From contig OZ038469.1 in NCBI GenBank assembly GCA_964036295.1, positions 18,160,943 through 18,224,942 of the forward strand: DNA of 64,000 nucleotides, in the 5' to 3' direction. Below the pieces are notes generated by a model that saw nothing but the letters and a program-made list of their open reading frames with translations, had not been told where the DNA came from and did no database searches. Numbering within the stretch: the stretch's first letter is position 1; each line of letters starts with the position of its first letter. Shown in pieces: positions 8,701-19,160 of this stretch. Both the position numbers and the translations under genes were made by a program. This DNA comes from Plumapathes pennacea (taxonomy: Eukaryota; Cnidaria; Anthozoa; Antipatharia; Myriopathidae).

Positions 8701-9409
8701 TGTCTCCTTCTCGGATGGACGTGCACTGTGCTACTTGCTTCATCATTACCACCCGACCCTACTCCCCCTGGGGCTCATTCACCAGGAGACAACGATGACG
8801 TGTAACCCAGGGTTACAAGAGAGTGACAGCGAGGGGGAGAATCTGGAGCCCGACTCATGGACGGCGAACTACAGTCCAGGTACAGCAAACCTGGTCAAAC
8901 CGGTTTACCAGATGAACATCGTGATTGGTCAAACATTCAGTGGCAAGAACTGCAGGTCAAATCAGTTTAGCCGCACAAACTTGCATCCTGAATTGATTGT
9001 TCAATTATTTTTTGACGAGAGAAGTAAGCCAAACCAGCCAGGCACGCAATCCGAAGTAAGACATACACTTAATTGAATTGAAACACGAGAGCGAATGCAA
9101 AGTCTCACAAAGTTGACACATTCCAAATTTACATCAATCTGAACTGTGAGCGACTAGTAGACTGTTTCAGGTAATCTCTTTTTCTTTCCAATTTTTCCCC
9201 GCAGTTTCGGGAGTGAAACTCGAACGCCTGAGGTCGAATGAGCGCGATAACTTCCGAATACTCGCCCAAAAGGTACGTCATGTCGTGTCAGTCCGCGTTG
9301 GGTGCTTGGAGCTACATGGGTAATTTTTGTTTTCAATGAATTGTTTTGTCAGGTTAAAGAGCTTGTTGGCGTCCCACTGATGACCAAGACTGCACACACA
9401 GATGAAAAG
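3535..9409 (+). CDS. ASPM: ASPM ortholog, 13 internal exons, CH-domain region
   Basis: Thirteen exons give about 505 codons with consistent phases. ASPM is a mitotic spindle-pole protein that binds microtubule minus ends and calmodulin; this is family knowledge. Diagnostic matches are [87 protein letters not shown] and [21 protein letters not shown], in the same order as vertebrate ASPM. The first CH domain runs roughly from exon 4 to exon 9 and the second through exons 10 and 11. The N-terminal ASH region lies upstream of the window and the IQ array should follow the last exon; neither is present. The first exon begins in mid-codon after a strong acceptor, and the last ends at a good donor (AAAAG|GTACGC) 71 bases before the satellite region. 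Odd points are an ATGAGT donor at 4342 and a GC donor at 5131. Orthology is very likely; functionality in this copy is open. Confidence 0.93.
3775..4273. other. ASPM intron, nothing else seen
   Basis: A 499-base intron between two matched ASPM exons. A minus-strand frame of 124 codons (3833-4207) has no recognisable domain and is not called. Confidence 0.7.
4274..4341 (+). CDS. ASPM: ASPM exon 2 of window ([12 protein letters not shown])
   Basis: The acceptor is TATTTTTAG and the phase follows the previous exon. The exon encodes [20 protein letters not shown] plus GLE. The human protein continues GLE-TTYGEL and the next exon here starts VIYGEIL, so the exon should end right after GAA at 4341. 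No GT is present there; see the donor entry at 4342. Confidence 0.85.
4342..4347 (+). other. Non-canonical splice donor ATGAGT
   Basis: Protein alignment puts the exon end after GLE at 4341, where the intron starts ATGAGT instead of GTGAGT, one base from a perfect donor. The nearby GT at 4346 gives the wrong phase for the next exon at 4989, and the GT at 4357 is a poor donor and would add five residues. It could be an allelic mutation, a base-call error or a rare AT-AG intron. Confidence 0.6.
4399..4673. mobile_element. Foldback element with about 45-bp inverted ends
   Basis: The left arm (GGTCATTTTTTATTAGGTTG then G-rich, from about 4399) is the reverse complement, with mismatches, of the right arm (C-rich then CGTAAAAAATGAAC, ending about 4673). 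The interior has no open frame of note. This looks like a non-autonomous inverted-repeat element in the ASPM intron. The G-rich arms could also form G-quadruplexes. Confidence 0.6.
4722..4765. repeat. (AAT)n microsatellite
   Basis: An almost perfect run of about 14 AAT triplets in the ASPM intron, followed by further AAT-rich sequence to about 4795. Confidence 0.95.
4989..5130 (+). CDS. ASPM: ASPM exon 3 of window
   Basis: The acceptor is TGTCTGATCCAG. The exon encodes [12 protein letters not shown], then [20 protein letters not shown] and LYRQ, matching the ASPM segment with NRLLWNPDIAAEYRH. It ends CAAG at 5130, where the intron begins GCAACG. The split codon gives glycine, as in the human LYRDG. 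A donor further upstream in the same acceptor region (CAG at 4968-ish) is less likely because it adds hydrophobic residues absent from the family. Confidence 0.88.
5131..5136 (+). other. GC-AG intron donor
   Basis: The exon-intron border reads CAAG|GCAACG. GC-AG introns are a known minor class, usually with a strong AG before GC, as here. The nearby GT at 5144 leaves the wrong phase for the exon at 5319. The intron runs 5131-5318. Confidence 0.7.
5319..5449 (+). CDS. ASPM: ASPM exon 4 of window
   Basis: The acceptor is TTTCCATTTCAG and the donor TTTAAG|GTACGT. It encodes [20 protein letters not shown], then [18 protein letters not shown] and EAPFK. Vertebrate ASPM has [20 protein letters not shown] and LIDHDPCLF at the same place. 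Confidence 0.93.
5569..5786. repeat. (CAT)n then (ATG)n microsatellite, self-complementary
   Basis: About 170 bases of nearly pure CAT triplets (with a few CGC, CAC and TAT interruptions) are followed after a short spacer by about 33 bases of ATG triplets on the same strand. The two parts are reverse complements and could pair. It produces artificial poly-histidine and poly-methionine frames. It lies in the ASPM intron 5450-5869. Confidence 0.95.
5870..5974 (+). CDS. ASPM: ASPM exon 5 of window
   Basis: The acceptor is CGTCTTCCTTCAG and the donor CACAG|GTGAGT. The 35 codons include [20 protein letters not shown] and [12 protein letters not shown]. The human counterpart is [22 protein letters not shown]. 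It contributes to the first CH domain. Confidence 0.93.
5994..6174. mobile_element. Palindromic foldback element
   Basis: Two arms of about 85-90 bases face each other with almost no spacer. The left arm starts AAATTTCCACTGGCTTGCCG and the right arm ends in its near complement. Both carry GTGTGGACTCTTATT and TTACGTCATCACAT. The centre is near 6085. This looks like a non-autonomous foldback or MITE in the ASPM intron. Confidence 0.75.
6175..6330. mobile_element. Second inverted-repeat element, adjacent
   Basis: The left end GTTTTTTACCACAACA (6175-6190) is matched by TGTTGTGGTAAAAAC at 6316-6330 in inverse orientation. The interior repeats the motif GGACTCTTATTTACCAC of the neighbouring palindrome, so the two probably belong to one family or one nested insertion. 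Confidence 0.6.
6526..6596 (+). CDS. ASPM: ASPM exon 6 of window
   Basis: The acceptor is AAATCTATCAG and the donor TTGAC|GTAAGT. It encodes [20 protein letters not shown] and LRL, matching [21 protein letters not shown] of ASPM. It ends after two bases of a threonine codon. Confidence 0.92.
6732..6807 (+). CDS. ASPM: ASPM exon 7 of window
   Basis: The acceptor is GATTTTCAAG and the donor CTACAG|GTAAGC. It encodes [12 protein letters not shown] and RVPAISRLQ. The last motif is nearly identical in vertebrate ASPM (RIPAISRLQ). It is part of the first CH domain. Confidence 0.93.
7071..7134 (+). CDS. ASPM: ASPM exon 8 of window
   Basis: The acceptor is GATCCTTGCAG and the donor GATG|GTAAGC. It encodes [20 protein letters not shown], then D. 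The KIHNV motif is the CH-domain signature continuing from the previous exon (human KMHNVDIVLQVLK). Confidence 0.93.
7357..7436 (+). CDS. ASPM: ASPM exon 9 of window, end of first CH domain
   Basis: The acceptor is TGTATTTTTTAG and the donor TTTCAA|GTAAGT. It encodes [20 protein letters not shown] and LIFNFQ. The stretch [14 protein letters not shown] is the typical last helix of an actin-binding-type CH domain. Confidence 0.94.
7627..7800. repeat. Dispersed repeat copy B
   Basis: A diverged relative of 2161-2335 in the same orientation. Shared points are AAATTCTCCCA near the left, GTATGA, GTGAGA(A/G)TTGA and a following TTAATCAG/TAAATCAG. It lies in the ASPM intron 7437-7897, where I see nothing else. 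Confidence 0.45.
7898..8119 (+). CDS. ASPM: ASPM exon 10 of window, start of second CH domain
   Basis: The acceptor is TTTCCTCTCAG and the donor ATGAAG|GTAATG. The 74 codons include [20 protein letters not shown] at the start and [19 protein letters not shown] at the end. The human counterparts are LNLDQLKEEIAFLKHTK and IKLLMDWVNAVCAFYNKK. The middle is less conserved. Confidence 0.92.
8120..8686. other. ASPM intron, nothing else seen
   Basis: A 567-base intron. The exon frame runs on into it in places by chance, but the family match stops at 8119 and resumes at 8687. I see no repeat or RNA gene in it. Confidence 0.7.
8687..8879 (+). CDS. ASPM: ASPM exon 11 of window, second CH domain
   Basis: The acceptor is TTCAAAACAG and the donor TCCAG|GTACAG. 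It encodes [20 protein letters not shown] then YHP, nearly identical to the second CH domain of vertebrate ASPM ([22 protein letters not shown]). It continues into an acidic, poorly conserved linker ([13 protein letters not shown]). Confidence 0.94.
8880..9204. other. ASPM intron, nothing else seen
   Basis: A 325-base intron. The frame of exon 11 stays open to 9076, so a retained-intron form is possible, but the sequence after 8879 has no ASPM similarity. Confidence 0.65.
9205..9272 (+). CDS. ASPM: ASPM exon 12 of window
   Basis: The acceptor is TTTTTCCCCGCAG and the donor CAAAAG|GTACGT. It encodes [20 protein letters not shown] then QK, corresponding to the ASPM linker with ELLENEKKNFHLVRSAV. 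Both phases fit the neighbours. Confidence 0.85.
9353..9409 (+). CDS. ASPM: ASPM exon 13, last in window
   Basis: The acceptor is TTGTTTTGTCAG and the donor GAAAAG|GTACGC. The 19 codons read [19 protein letters not shown], matching VRDLGGIPAMIHHSD and PDEK of ASPM. In the family the next exon begins with VVITYLSFLCARLL and the IQ repeats. Nothing like that appears in the remaining 54.5 kb. Confidence 0.88.
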
Positions 9410-9480
9410 GTACGCCACAGCATCATCGACAAAGTCTACACGTTGGTTTCACAATCTTTATAATACTCATGTAGTACTGT
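9410..9480. other. Start of the long ASPM intron
   Basis: Only 71 bases of non-repetitive intron separate the last ASPM exon from the tandem repeats. Confidence 0.8.
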
Positions 9481-12400
9481 AATACAAACTCTCGTACAAA
9501 CTCCCGCACAAACTCTCGAAACTCCCGTACAAACTCCCGTACAAATTCCCGTACAAACTCTCGTGCAAGCTCTCCTACAAACTTTCGTACAAACTCTCGT
9601 ACAAATTCCGTACAAACTCTCGTACAAAGTCTCGTACAAACTTTCGAAACTCCCATACAAACTCTTGTACAAATTCCCGTATAAACTCTTTTACAAGCTT
9701 TCGTATAAATTCCCGTACAAACTCTCGAAACTCCCATAAAAACTCTCGTACAAACTCCCGTACAAACTCTCGTACTAGCTCTCGTACAAATTCCGGTACA
9801 AACTCTCGTACAAACTCTCGTACAAACTCCCGTATAAACTCCCGTACAAATTCCCGTACAAACTCTCGTACGTGCTCTCGTACAAACTCTCCTACAAACA
9901 CTCCTACAAACTCTCGAAACTCCCGAGCAAACTCTCGTAGAAACTCTCGAAAAAACTCCCGTACAAACTCTCCAACAAACTCTCGTACAAACTCTCGAAA
10001 CTCCCATAAAAACTCTCGTACAAACTCTCGTACAAACTCTCGTACAAACTCCCGTATAAACTCCCGTACAAATTCCCGTAGAAACTCTCGTGCAAGTTCT
10101 CGTACAAACTCTCGTGCAAGCTCTCGTATAAATTCTCGTACAAGCTCTCGTATAAATTCCGTACAAACTCTCGTACAAACTCTCGTACAAACTCCCGTAT
10201 AAACTCCCGTACAAACTCCCATAAAAACTCTCGTACAAACTCTCGTACAAACTCCCGTATAAACTCCCGTACGAATTCCCGTACAAACTCTCGTGCAAGC
10301 TCTCGTATAAATTCTCGTACAAACTCTCGTACATATTCTCGTAGAAACTCTCGTACAAATTCCTACAAACTCCCGTACAAACTCTCCAACAAACTCTCGT
10401 ACAAACTCTCGTACAAACTCTCGAAACTCCCATAAAAACTCTCGTACAAACTCCCGTACAAACTCTCGTACAAGCTCTCGTACAAATTCCCGCACAAACT
10501 CTCGTACATGCTCTCGTACAAACTCTCGTACAAAGTCTCGTACAAACTCCCGCAAAAACTCCCGTACAAATTCCCGTACAAACTCTCCTGCAAGCTCTCG
10601 TATAAATTCTCGTACAAACTCTCGTACATATTCTCGTAGAAACTCTCGTACAACTTCCATACAAACTCTCGTACAAACCCCAGTACACATTCCCGTACAA
10701 CTCTCGTACATGCTCTCGTACAAACTCCCGTATAAACTCCCGTACAAATTCCCGTACAAACTCTCGTGCAAGCTCTCGTATAAGTTCTCGTACAAACTCT
10801 CGTACAAATTCTCGTACAAACTCTCGTACATATTCCTACAAACTCTCGTACAAACTCTCGTATAAATTCCGTACAAACTCTCGTACAAACTCCCGTACAA
10901 ATTCCCGTACAAACTCTCGTGCAAGCTCTCGTACAAACTCTCGTACAAACCCCAGTACAAATTCCCGTACAACTCTCGTACATGTTCTCGTACAAACTCT
11001 CGTACAAAATCTCCTACAAACTCTGGAAACTCCCGTACAAACTCCCGTAACAATTCGCGTACAAACTCTCGTACAAATTCGCGTACAAACTCTCGTACAA
11101 GCTCTCGTAAAAACTCCCCTACAAACTCCCGTACAAACTATCGTACAAACCTCATACAACCTCCCGCAAAAACCCTCGTACAAACTCTCGTACAAATTCC
11201 GTACAAACTCTCGTACAAACTCCCATACAAATTCCCGTACAAACTCTCCTACAAACTCTGGCACAAACTTTCGAAACTCCCATACAAACTCTCGTACAAA
11301 CTCGTACAAATTCCGTACAAACTCTCGTACACACTCCTGTACAAATTCCTCTACAAACTCTCGTACAAATTCTCGAAACTTCCATAAAAAAATGTCGTAC
11401 AATACTCCCGTACAAACTCCAGTACAAACTGTTCTACAAACTCTGGTAGAAGCTCTCGTAGAAGCTCTCCTACAAAAACTCTCGTACAAACTCTCATACA
11501 AACTCTCTACAAACTTTCGTACAAACTCTCGTACAAACTCTCGTACAAACCTCGTACAAACTCTCGTACAAACCTCGTACAAACTCTCGTACAAACTCTC
11601 GTACAAACTCTCGTACAAATTCCCGTACAAACTCTTGTACAAACTCCCATACAAATTCTCGTTCAAATTCTAGTACAAACTCTCGTACAAACCTCGTACA
11701 AACTCTCGTACAAACCTCGTACAAACTCTCCTACAAACCCCGTACAAACTCTCCTACAAACCCCGTACAAACTCTCGTACAAACTCTCCTACAAACCCCG
11801 TACAAACTCTCCTACAAACCCCGTACAAACTCTCGTAAAAACTCCCGTACAAACTCTCCTAAAAACCCTCCTACAAATTCTCGTACAAACTCCCGTACAA
11901 ACTCTCGTACAAACCTCGTACAAACTTCGTACAAATTCCCGTACAAACTCTTGTACAAACTCCCATACAAATTCTCGTTCAAATTCTAGTACAAACTCTC
12001 GTACAAACCTCGTACAAATTCTAGTACAAACTCTCGTACAAACCTCGTACAAACTCTCGTACAAACCTCGTACAAACTCTCGTACAAACCCCGTACAAAC
12101 TCTCCTACAAACCCCGTACAAACTCTCGTACAAACCCCGTACAAACTCTCGTACAAACTCTCCTACAAACCCCGTACAAACTCTCCTACAAACCCCGTAC
12201 AAACTCTCGTACAAACTCCCGTACAAACTCTCCTAAAAACCCTCCTACAAATTCTCGTACAAACTCCCGTACAAACTCTCGTACAAACCTCGCACAAACC
12301 TCGTACAAACTCTCGTACAAACTCTCTACAAACTCTCGTACAAGCTCACGTACAAACTCTCGTACAAATTCCCTACAAACTCTCGTACAAACTCCCGTAC

Positions 12401-15400
12401 GAATTCCCGTACAAACTCTCCTATAAACTATCGTACAAACTCTCGTACAAACTCTCGAAACTCCAATAAAAAATCTCGTACAAAGTTTCGTACAAACTCC
12501 CGTACAAACTCTCGTACAAACTCTCGCACAAATTCCCGTACAAACTCTAGTACAAGCTCGCGTACAAAATCTCGTACAAGCTCTCGTACAAACTCTCGTA
12601 CACACTTTCGTACAAACTTTCTACAAACGTTCGTTCAAACTCCCGTACAAACTCTCGTTTAAGCTCTCGTACAAACTCTCGTACACACTCTCATACAAAC
12701 TCTCTACAAACTTTCGTTAAAACTCCCGTACAAACTCTCGTACAAACTCTCGCACAACCTCCGGCACAAACTCTCGTACAAACTCTCCAAACTCACATAC
12801 AAACTTTCCTACAAACTCTCCTACAAACCCCGCACAAACTTTCGCAAAAACTCTCTAAGAAACTCTCGTACAATCTCTGGAAACTTCCATACAAACTCTC
12901 GCACAAACTCTCGGACAAAGTCATGTACAAACTCTCGTACAACCTCCCGTACAAACTCTCGTACAAACTGTCTTACAAACTTTCGAAACTCCTATACAAA
13001 CTCTCGTACAAACTCTCGAAAGTCCCATACAAAATCTCCTACAAATTCCCGCACAAACTCTCGTACAAACTCTCGTACAAATTCTCGTACAAACTCTCAT
13101 ACAAACTCCCGTACAAATTCTCGTACAAACCTCGTACCAACTCTCGTACAAACCTGGTACAAACTCTCATACAAACCTGGTACAAACTCCTTTACAAACT
13201 CTCGTACAAACTCGTACAAATTCTCGTACAAACTCTCGTACAAACCTCGTACAAACTCTCGTACAAACCTCGTACAAACTCTCGTACAAACTCCCGTACA
13301 AACTCTCGTACAAACTCTCGTACAAACTCCCGTACAAACTCTCGTACAAACTCTCGTACAAACTCTCGTACAAACCTCGTACAAACTCTCGTAAAACTCC
13401 CGTACACACTCTTATACAAACTCTCGTACAAACTCCCGTACAAACTCTCGTTAAAATTCTCGTACAAACTCTCGTACACACTTTCGTACAAACCTCGTAC
13501 AAACTCTCGTAAAACTCCCGCACAAACTCTTATACAAACTCTCGTACAAACTCCCGTACAAGCTCTCGTTAAAATTCTCGTACAAAGCTCTCGTACAAAC
13601 TCTCGTACAAACTCTCGTACAAATTCCATACAAACTCCCGTACAAATTCCCGTACAAACTCTCGTGCAAGCTCTCGTATAAATTCTCGTACAAACTCTCG
13701 TACATATTCTCGTAGAAACTCTCGTACAAATTCCTACAAACTCCCGTACAAACTCTCCAACAAACTCTCCTACAAAGTCTCGTACAAAGTCTCGAAACTC
13801 CCATAAAAACTCTCGTACAAACTCCCGTACAAACTCTCCTACAAGCTCTCCTATAAATTCTCGTACAAACTCTCGTACATATTCTCGTAGAAACTCTCGT
13901 ACAAATTCCTACAAACTCCCGTACAAACTCTCCAACAAACTCTCCTACAAAGTCTCGTACAAAGTCTCGAACCTCCCATAAAAACTCTCGTACAAACTCC
14001 CGTACAAACTCTCGTACAAGCTCTCGTACAAATTCCCGCACAAACTCTCGTACATGCTCTCGTACAAACTCTCGTACAAAGTTTCGTACAAACTCCCGCA
14101 AAAACTCCCGTACAAATTCCCGTACAAACTCTCCTGCAAGCTCTCGTACAAACTTTCGTACAAACTCTCGTACAAATGCCGTACAAACTCTCGTACAAAT
14201 TCCGGTACAAACTCCCGTACAAACTCTCGTACAAGCTCTCGTACAAATTCCCGCACAAACTCTCGTACATGCTCTCGTAGAAAACTTTCGTACAAAATAT
14301 CCTACAAACTCTCGAAACTCTCGTACAAACTTCCGTAAAAATTCTCGTACAAACTCTTGTACAAACTCCCGTACAAACTCTCGTACAAACTCCCGTATAA
14401 ACTCTTGTACAAACTCCCGTACAAAAACTCTCGTACAAACTCCCGTACAAACTCTCGTACAAACTCTCCTATAAACTTTCGTACACACTCTCGTACAAAT
14501 TCCGTACAAACCCTCGTACAAAGTTTCGTACAAACTTTCGAAACTCCCATAAAAACTATTGTACAAACTCCCGTATAAACTCTCTTACAAGTTTTCGTAT
14601 AAATTCCCGTACAAACTCTGGTACAAACTCCCGTAAAAATTCCCGTACAAACTCTCGTGCAAGCTCTCGTACAAACTCTCGTACAACTTCCATACAAACT
14701 CTCGTACAAACCCCAGTAAAAATTCCCGTACAACTCTCATACAAACTCTCGTACAAACTCTCCTACAAACCCCGTACAAACTCTCGTACAAACTCCCGTA
14801 CAAACTCTCCTAAAAACTCTCCTACAAATTCTCGTACAAACTCTCTACAAACTCTCGTACAAACTCTCTACAAACTCTCGTACAAGCTCACGTACAAACT
14901 CTCGTACAAATTCCCTACAAACTCTCGTACAAACTCCCGTACGCATTCCCGTACAAACTCTCCTATAAACTATCGTACAAACTCTCGTACAAACTCTCGA
15001 AACTCCAATAAAAACTCTCGTACAAAGTCTCGTACAAACTCTCGTACAAACTCTCGAACAACTTCCATACAAACTCTCGTACAAACCCCAGTACAAATTC
15101 CCGTACAACTCTCGTACATGCTCTCGTACAAACTCCCGTAAAAACTCCCGTACAAATTCTCGTACAAACTCTCGTGCAAGCTCTCGTACAAACTCTCGTA
15201 CAACTTCCATACAAACTCTCGTACAAACCCCGGTACAAATTCCCGTACAACTCTCGTACATGTTCTCGTACAAACTCTCGTACAAAATCTCCTACAAACT
15301 CTGGAAACTCCCGTACAAACTCTTATACAAACTCTCGTACAAACTCCCGTAGAAACTCTCGTTAAAATTCTCGTACAAACTCTCGTACAAGCTCTCGTAC

Positions 15401-15447
15401 TAACTCTCGTACAAACTCTCGTACAAACCCTCGTACACACTCTCGTA
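9481..15447. repeat. 12-bp minisatellite, about 500 copies
   Basis: The unit is CTCTCGTACAAA on the plus strand, with common variants CTCCCGTACAAA, TTCCCGTACAAA, TCTCCTACAAA and an 11-bp form CCTCGTACAAA (dense at 11520-12300 and 13090-13510). Because 12 is a multiple of three and the unit has no stop codon in any frame, all six frames are open for long stretches. The minus strand reads (FVRE)n, (LYES)n or (CTRV)n and the plus strand (LSYK)n, (SRTN)n or (VQTL)n. The 11-bp units shift between them. Larger blocks are duplicated, for example about 10425-10650 again at about 13795-14180, and 11845-11920 again at 12205-12290. I call no protein here. Confidence 0.95.
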
Positions 15448-17477
15448 GATAGCCCAGGGTTATTTGCCGATTTTCGCCAAAAATTGAAAACTCTTGAAAC
15501 TTTTAGGAAACCTTCCTGGGACTATAAGAAGACTTTGTGCAATACATTTGCGTTATGTATCTTTGCCTCTTGGCGAGATATCGTAGCAAAAGCGCTAAAA
15601 ACTTTGAAAGGTGTGATGTTTTAATTAGTCGATGATTTGCTCTAATTACTCACGACGCGTGGCCTAAAAGTTTACAAAAACTATGCAAAACGCGTCGGAT
15701 TAGTCCCAGCAACATTTCCTGAAAGTTTCATGCGATTCGGAGATGGTCGAAAAATCTTCGAATTTTGACAAAAACGTAAGGCTATAGCCCAGGGTTTTTG
15801 GTCGATTTTCGCCAAAAATTGAAAACTCTTGAAACTTTCAGGAAACCTTCCTGGGACTATAAGAAGACATTCTGCAATACATTTGCGTGATTTATCATCA
15901 TCTGTTGGTGAAATATAGCAATAAAATGGCTTAGATCTTTGAAAGGTGTAATGTTTTAATTAGACGATGATTTGCTCTAATTTCTCACGACGCAAGGCCT
16001 CAAAGTTTACAAAAACTACGCAAAACGCGTCGGAATAGTCCCAGCAACCTTTCCTGAAAGTTTCATGCGATTCGGAGATGGTCGAAAAATCTTCGACTTT
16101 TCACAAAAACGTAAGGCCCAGGTTTTTGGCCGATTTTGGCCAAAAATTGAAAACTCCTGAAACTTTTAGGAAACCTTCCTGGGACTATAAGAAGACATTC
16201 TGCAATACATTTGCGTGATCTATCGTCATCACCGTTGGTGAGATATAGCAATAAAATGGCTTAGAACTTTGAAAAGCGCAACGTTTTAATTAGATGATGA
16301 TTTGCTCTAATTTCTCATGACGCGTGGCCTAAAAGTTTACAAAAACTATGCAAAACGCGTCGGAATAGTCTATAAGAAGACATTCTGCAATACATTTGCG
16401 TGATTTATCATCATCTGTTGGTGAAATATAGCAATAAAATGGCTTAGATCTTTAAAAGGTGTAAAGTTTTAATTAGACGATGATTTGCTCTAATTTCTCA
16501 CGACGCATGGCCTAAAAGTTTACAAAAACTATGCAAAACGCGTCGGATTAGTCCCAGCAACATTTCCTGAAAGTTTCATGCGATTCGGAGAAGGTCGAAA
16601 AATCTTGGAATTTTGACAAAAACATAAGGCTATAGCCCAGGGTTTTTGGCCGATTTTGGCCAAAAATTGAAAACTGTTGAAACTTTCAGGAAACCTCCCT
16701 GGGACTATAAGAAGACATTCTGCAATACATTTGCGTGATATATCGTCGTCTGTTGGTGAGATATAGCAATAAAATGGCTTAGAACTTTGAAAAGCGCGAC
16801 GTTTTAATTAGACGATGATTTGCTCTAATTACTCACGACGCGTGGCCTAAAAGTTTACAAAAACTATGCAAAACGCGTCGGAATAGTCCCAGCAACATTT
16901 CCTGAAAGATTCATGCGATTCTGAGAAGGTCGAAAAATCTTGGAATTTTGACAAAAACGTAAGGCTATAGCCCAGGGTTTTTGGCCGATTTTGGCCAAAA
17001 ATTGAAAACTCTTGAAACTTTTAGGAAACCTCCCTGGGACTATAACAAGACATTCTGCAATACATTTGCGTGATCTATTGTCGTCTGTTGGTGAGATATA
17101 GCAATAAAATGGCTTAGAACTTTGAAAGGTGTAATGTTTTAATTAGACGATGATTTCCTCTAATTTCTCACGACGCATGGCCTAAAAGTTTACAAAAACT
17201 ATGCAAAACGCGTCGGATTAGTCCCAGCAACATTTCCTGAAAGTTTCATGCGATTCGGAGATGGTCGAAAAATCTTGGAATTTTGACAAAAACGTAAGGC
17301 TATAGCCCAGTGTTTTCGGCCGATTTTGGCCAAAAATTCAAAACTCTTGAAACTTTTAGGAAACCTTCCTGGGACTATAAGAAGACATTCTGCAATACAT
17401 TTGCGTGATCTATCGTCATCCGTTGGTGAGATATAGCAATAAAATGGCTAAGAACTTTGAAAGCTGTGATGTTTTAA
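15448..17477 (+). repeat. 337-bp satellite, left plus-oriented block
   Basis: About six units in the orientation GGCTATAGCCCAGGG. They are the most diverged of the array: many units are about 335 bases (AAAATGGCTTAGAACTTTG in place of AAAACTATCTTACAAACTTTG), one lacks CTATAG, and one has lost about 150 bases at 16369. The minisatellite changes to satellite within a few bases at 15447-15451. Confidence 0.95.
16364..16376 (+). other. Hairpin-sized deletion inside a satellite unit
   Basis: The sequence reads GGAATAGTCTATAAGAAG, joining the start of the inverted box (ATAGTCCC...) to the end of the direct box (...GGGACTAT). Copies of CATTCTGCAA are only 185 bases apart here (16196 and 16381) rather than about 335. 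The lost piece is almost exactly the hairpin formed by the two boxes. Confidence 0.8.
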
Positions 17478-17487
17478 TTAAAACATC
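17468..17487. other. Orientation switch 1, perfect 20-bp palindrome
   Basis: The plus and inverted blocks meet at GATGTTTTAATTAAAACATC. The flanks on both sides are the same part of the unit in opposite orientation, so the symmetry extends, with mismatches, far beyond the 20 bases. Confidence 0.9.
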
Positions 17488-19160
17488 GCGCTTTTTAAAG
17501 TTCTAAGCCATTTTATTGCTATATCTCACCAACAGGCGCCGATATATCACGCAAATGTATTGCAGAATGTCTTCTTATAGTCCCAGGAAGGTTTCCTGAA
17601 AGTTTCAGGAGTTTTCAATTTTTGGCCAAAATCGGCCAAAAACACTGGGCTATAGCCTTACGTTTTTGTCAAAATTCCAAGATTTTTCGACCATCTCCGA
17701 ATCGCATGAAACTTTCAGGAAATGTTGCTGTGACTATTCCGACGCGTTTTGCATAGTTTTTGTAAACTTTTAGGCCACGCGTCGTGAGTAATTAGAGCAA
17801 ATCATCGTCTAATTAAAACGTCAGGCTTTTCAAAGTTCTAAGGCACTTTATTGCTATATCTCACCAATACACGACAATATATCACGCAAATGTATTGCAG
17901 AATGTCTTCTTATAGTCCCAGGGAGGTTTCCTGAAAGTTTCAGGAGTTTTCAATTTTTGGCCAAAATCGGCCAAAAACACTGGGCTATAGCCTTACGTTT
18001 TTGTCAAAATTCCAAGATTTTTCGACTATCTCCGAATCGCATGAATCTTTCAGGAAATGTTGCTGGGACTATTCCGACGCGTTTTGCATAGTTTTTGTAA
18101 ACTTTTAGGCCACGCGTCGTGAGTAATTAGAGCAAATCATCGTCTAATTAAAACGTCGCGCTTTTCAAAGTTCTAAGCCATTTTATTGCTATATCTCACC
18201 AACAGACGACGATATATCACGCAAATGTATTGCAGAATGTCTTCTTATAGTCCCAGGGAGGTTTCCTGAAAGTTTCAACAGTTTTCAATTTTTGGCCAAA
18301 ATCGGCCAAAAACCCTGGGCTATAGCCTTATGTTTTTGTCAAAATTCCAAGATTTTTCGACCTTCTCCGAATCGCATGAAACTTTCAGGAAATGTTGCTG
18401 GGACTATTCCGACGCGTTTTGCATAATTTTTGTAAACGTTTAGGCCACGCGTCGTGAGAAATTACAGCAAATCATCGTTTAATTAAAATGTCGCGCTTTT
18501 CAAAGTTCTAAGCCATTTTATTCCTATATCTCACCAACAGACGACGATATATCACGCAAATGTATTGCAGAATGTCTTCTTATGGTCCCAGGAAGGTTTC
18601 CTGAAAGTTTCAGGAGTTTTCAATTTTTGGCCAAAATCGGCCAAAAACACTGGGCTATAGCCTTACGTTTTTGCCAAAATTCCAAGATTTTTTGACCTTC
18701 TCCGAATCGCATGAAACTTTCAGGAAATGTTGCTGGGACTATTCCGACGCGTTTTGCATAGTTTTTGTAAACTTTTAGGCCACGCGTTGTGAGAAATTAG
18801 AGCAAATCATCGTCTAATTAAAACGTCGCGCTTTTCAAAGTTTGTAAGATAGTTTTATTGCTATATCTCACCAACGGATGACGATAGATTAGGCAAATGT
18901 ATTGCAGAATGTCTTCTTATATTCCCAAGAAGGTTTCCTGAAAGTTTCAAGAGTTTTCAATTTTTGGCCAAAATCGGCCAAAAACACTGGGCTATAGCCT
19001 TACGTTTTTGTCAAAATTCCAAGATTTTTCGACCTTCTCCGAATCGCATGAAACTTTCAGGAAATGTTGCTGTGACTATTCCGACGCGTTTTGCATAGTT
19101 TTTGTAAACTTTTAGGCAACGCGTCGTGAGTAATTAGAGCAAATCATCGTCTAATTAAAA

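Noticed and set aside
9423..15440. Many overlapping long open frames, up to 492 codons, with REFV, CTRV or YESL repeats
   Set aside because: They are translations of the 12-bp minisatellite in all frames and both strands. There are no domains, no splice context and no codon bias.
16063..16251. Short minus-strand frames in the satellite (also 63640-63858)
   Set aside because: They exist only in units where a substitution removed a stop. The consensus unit has stops in those frames.
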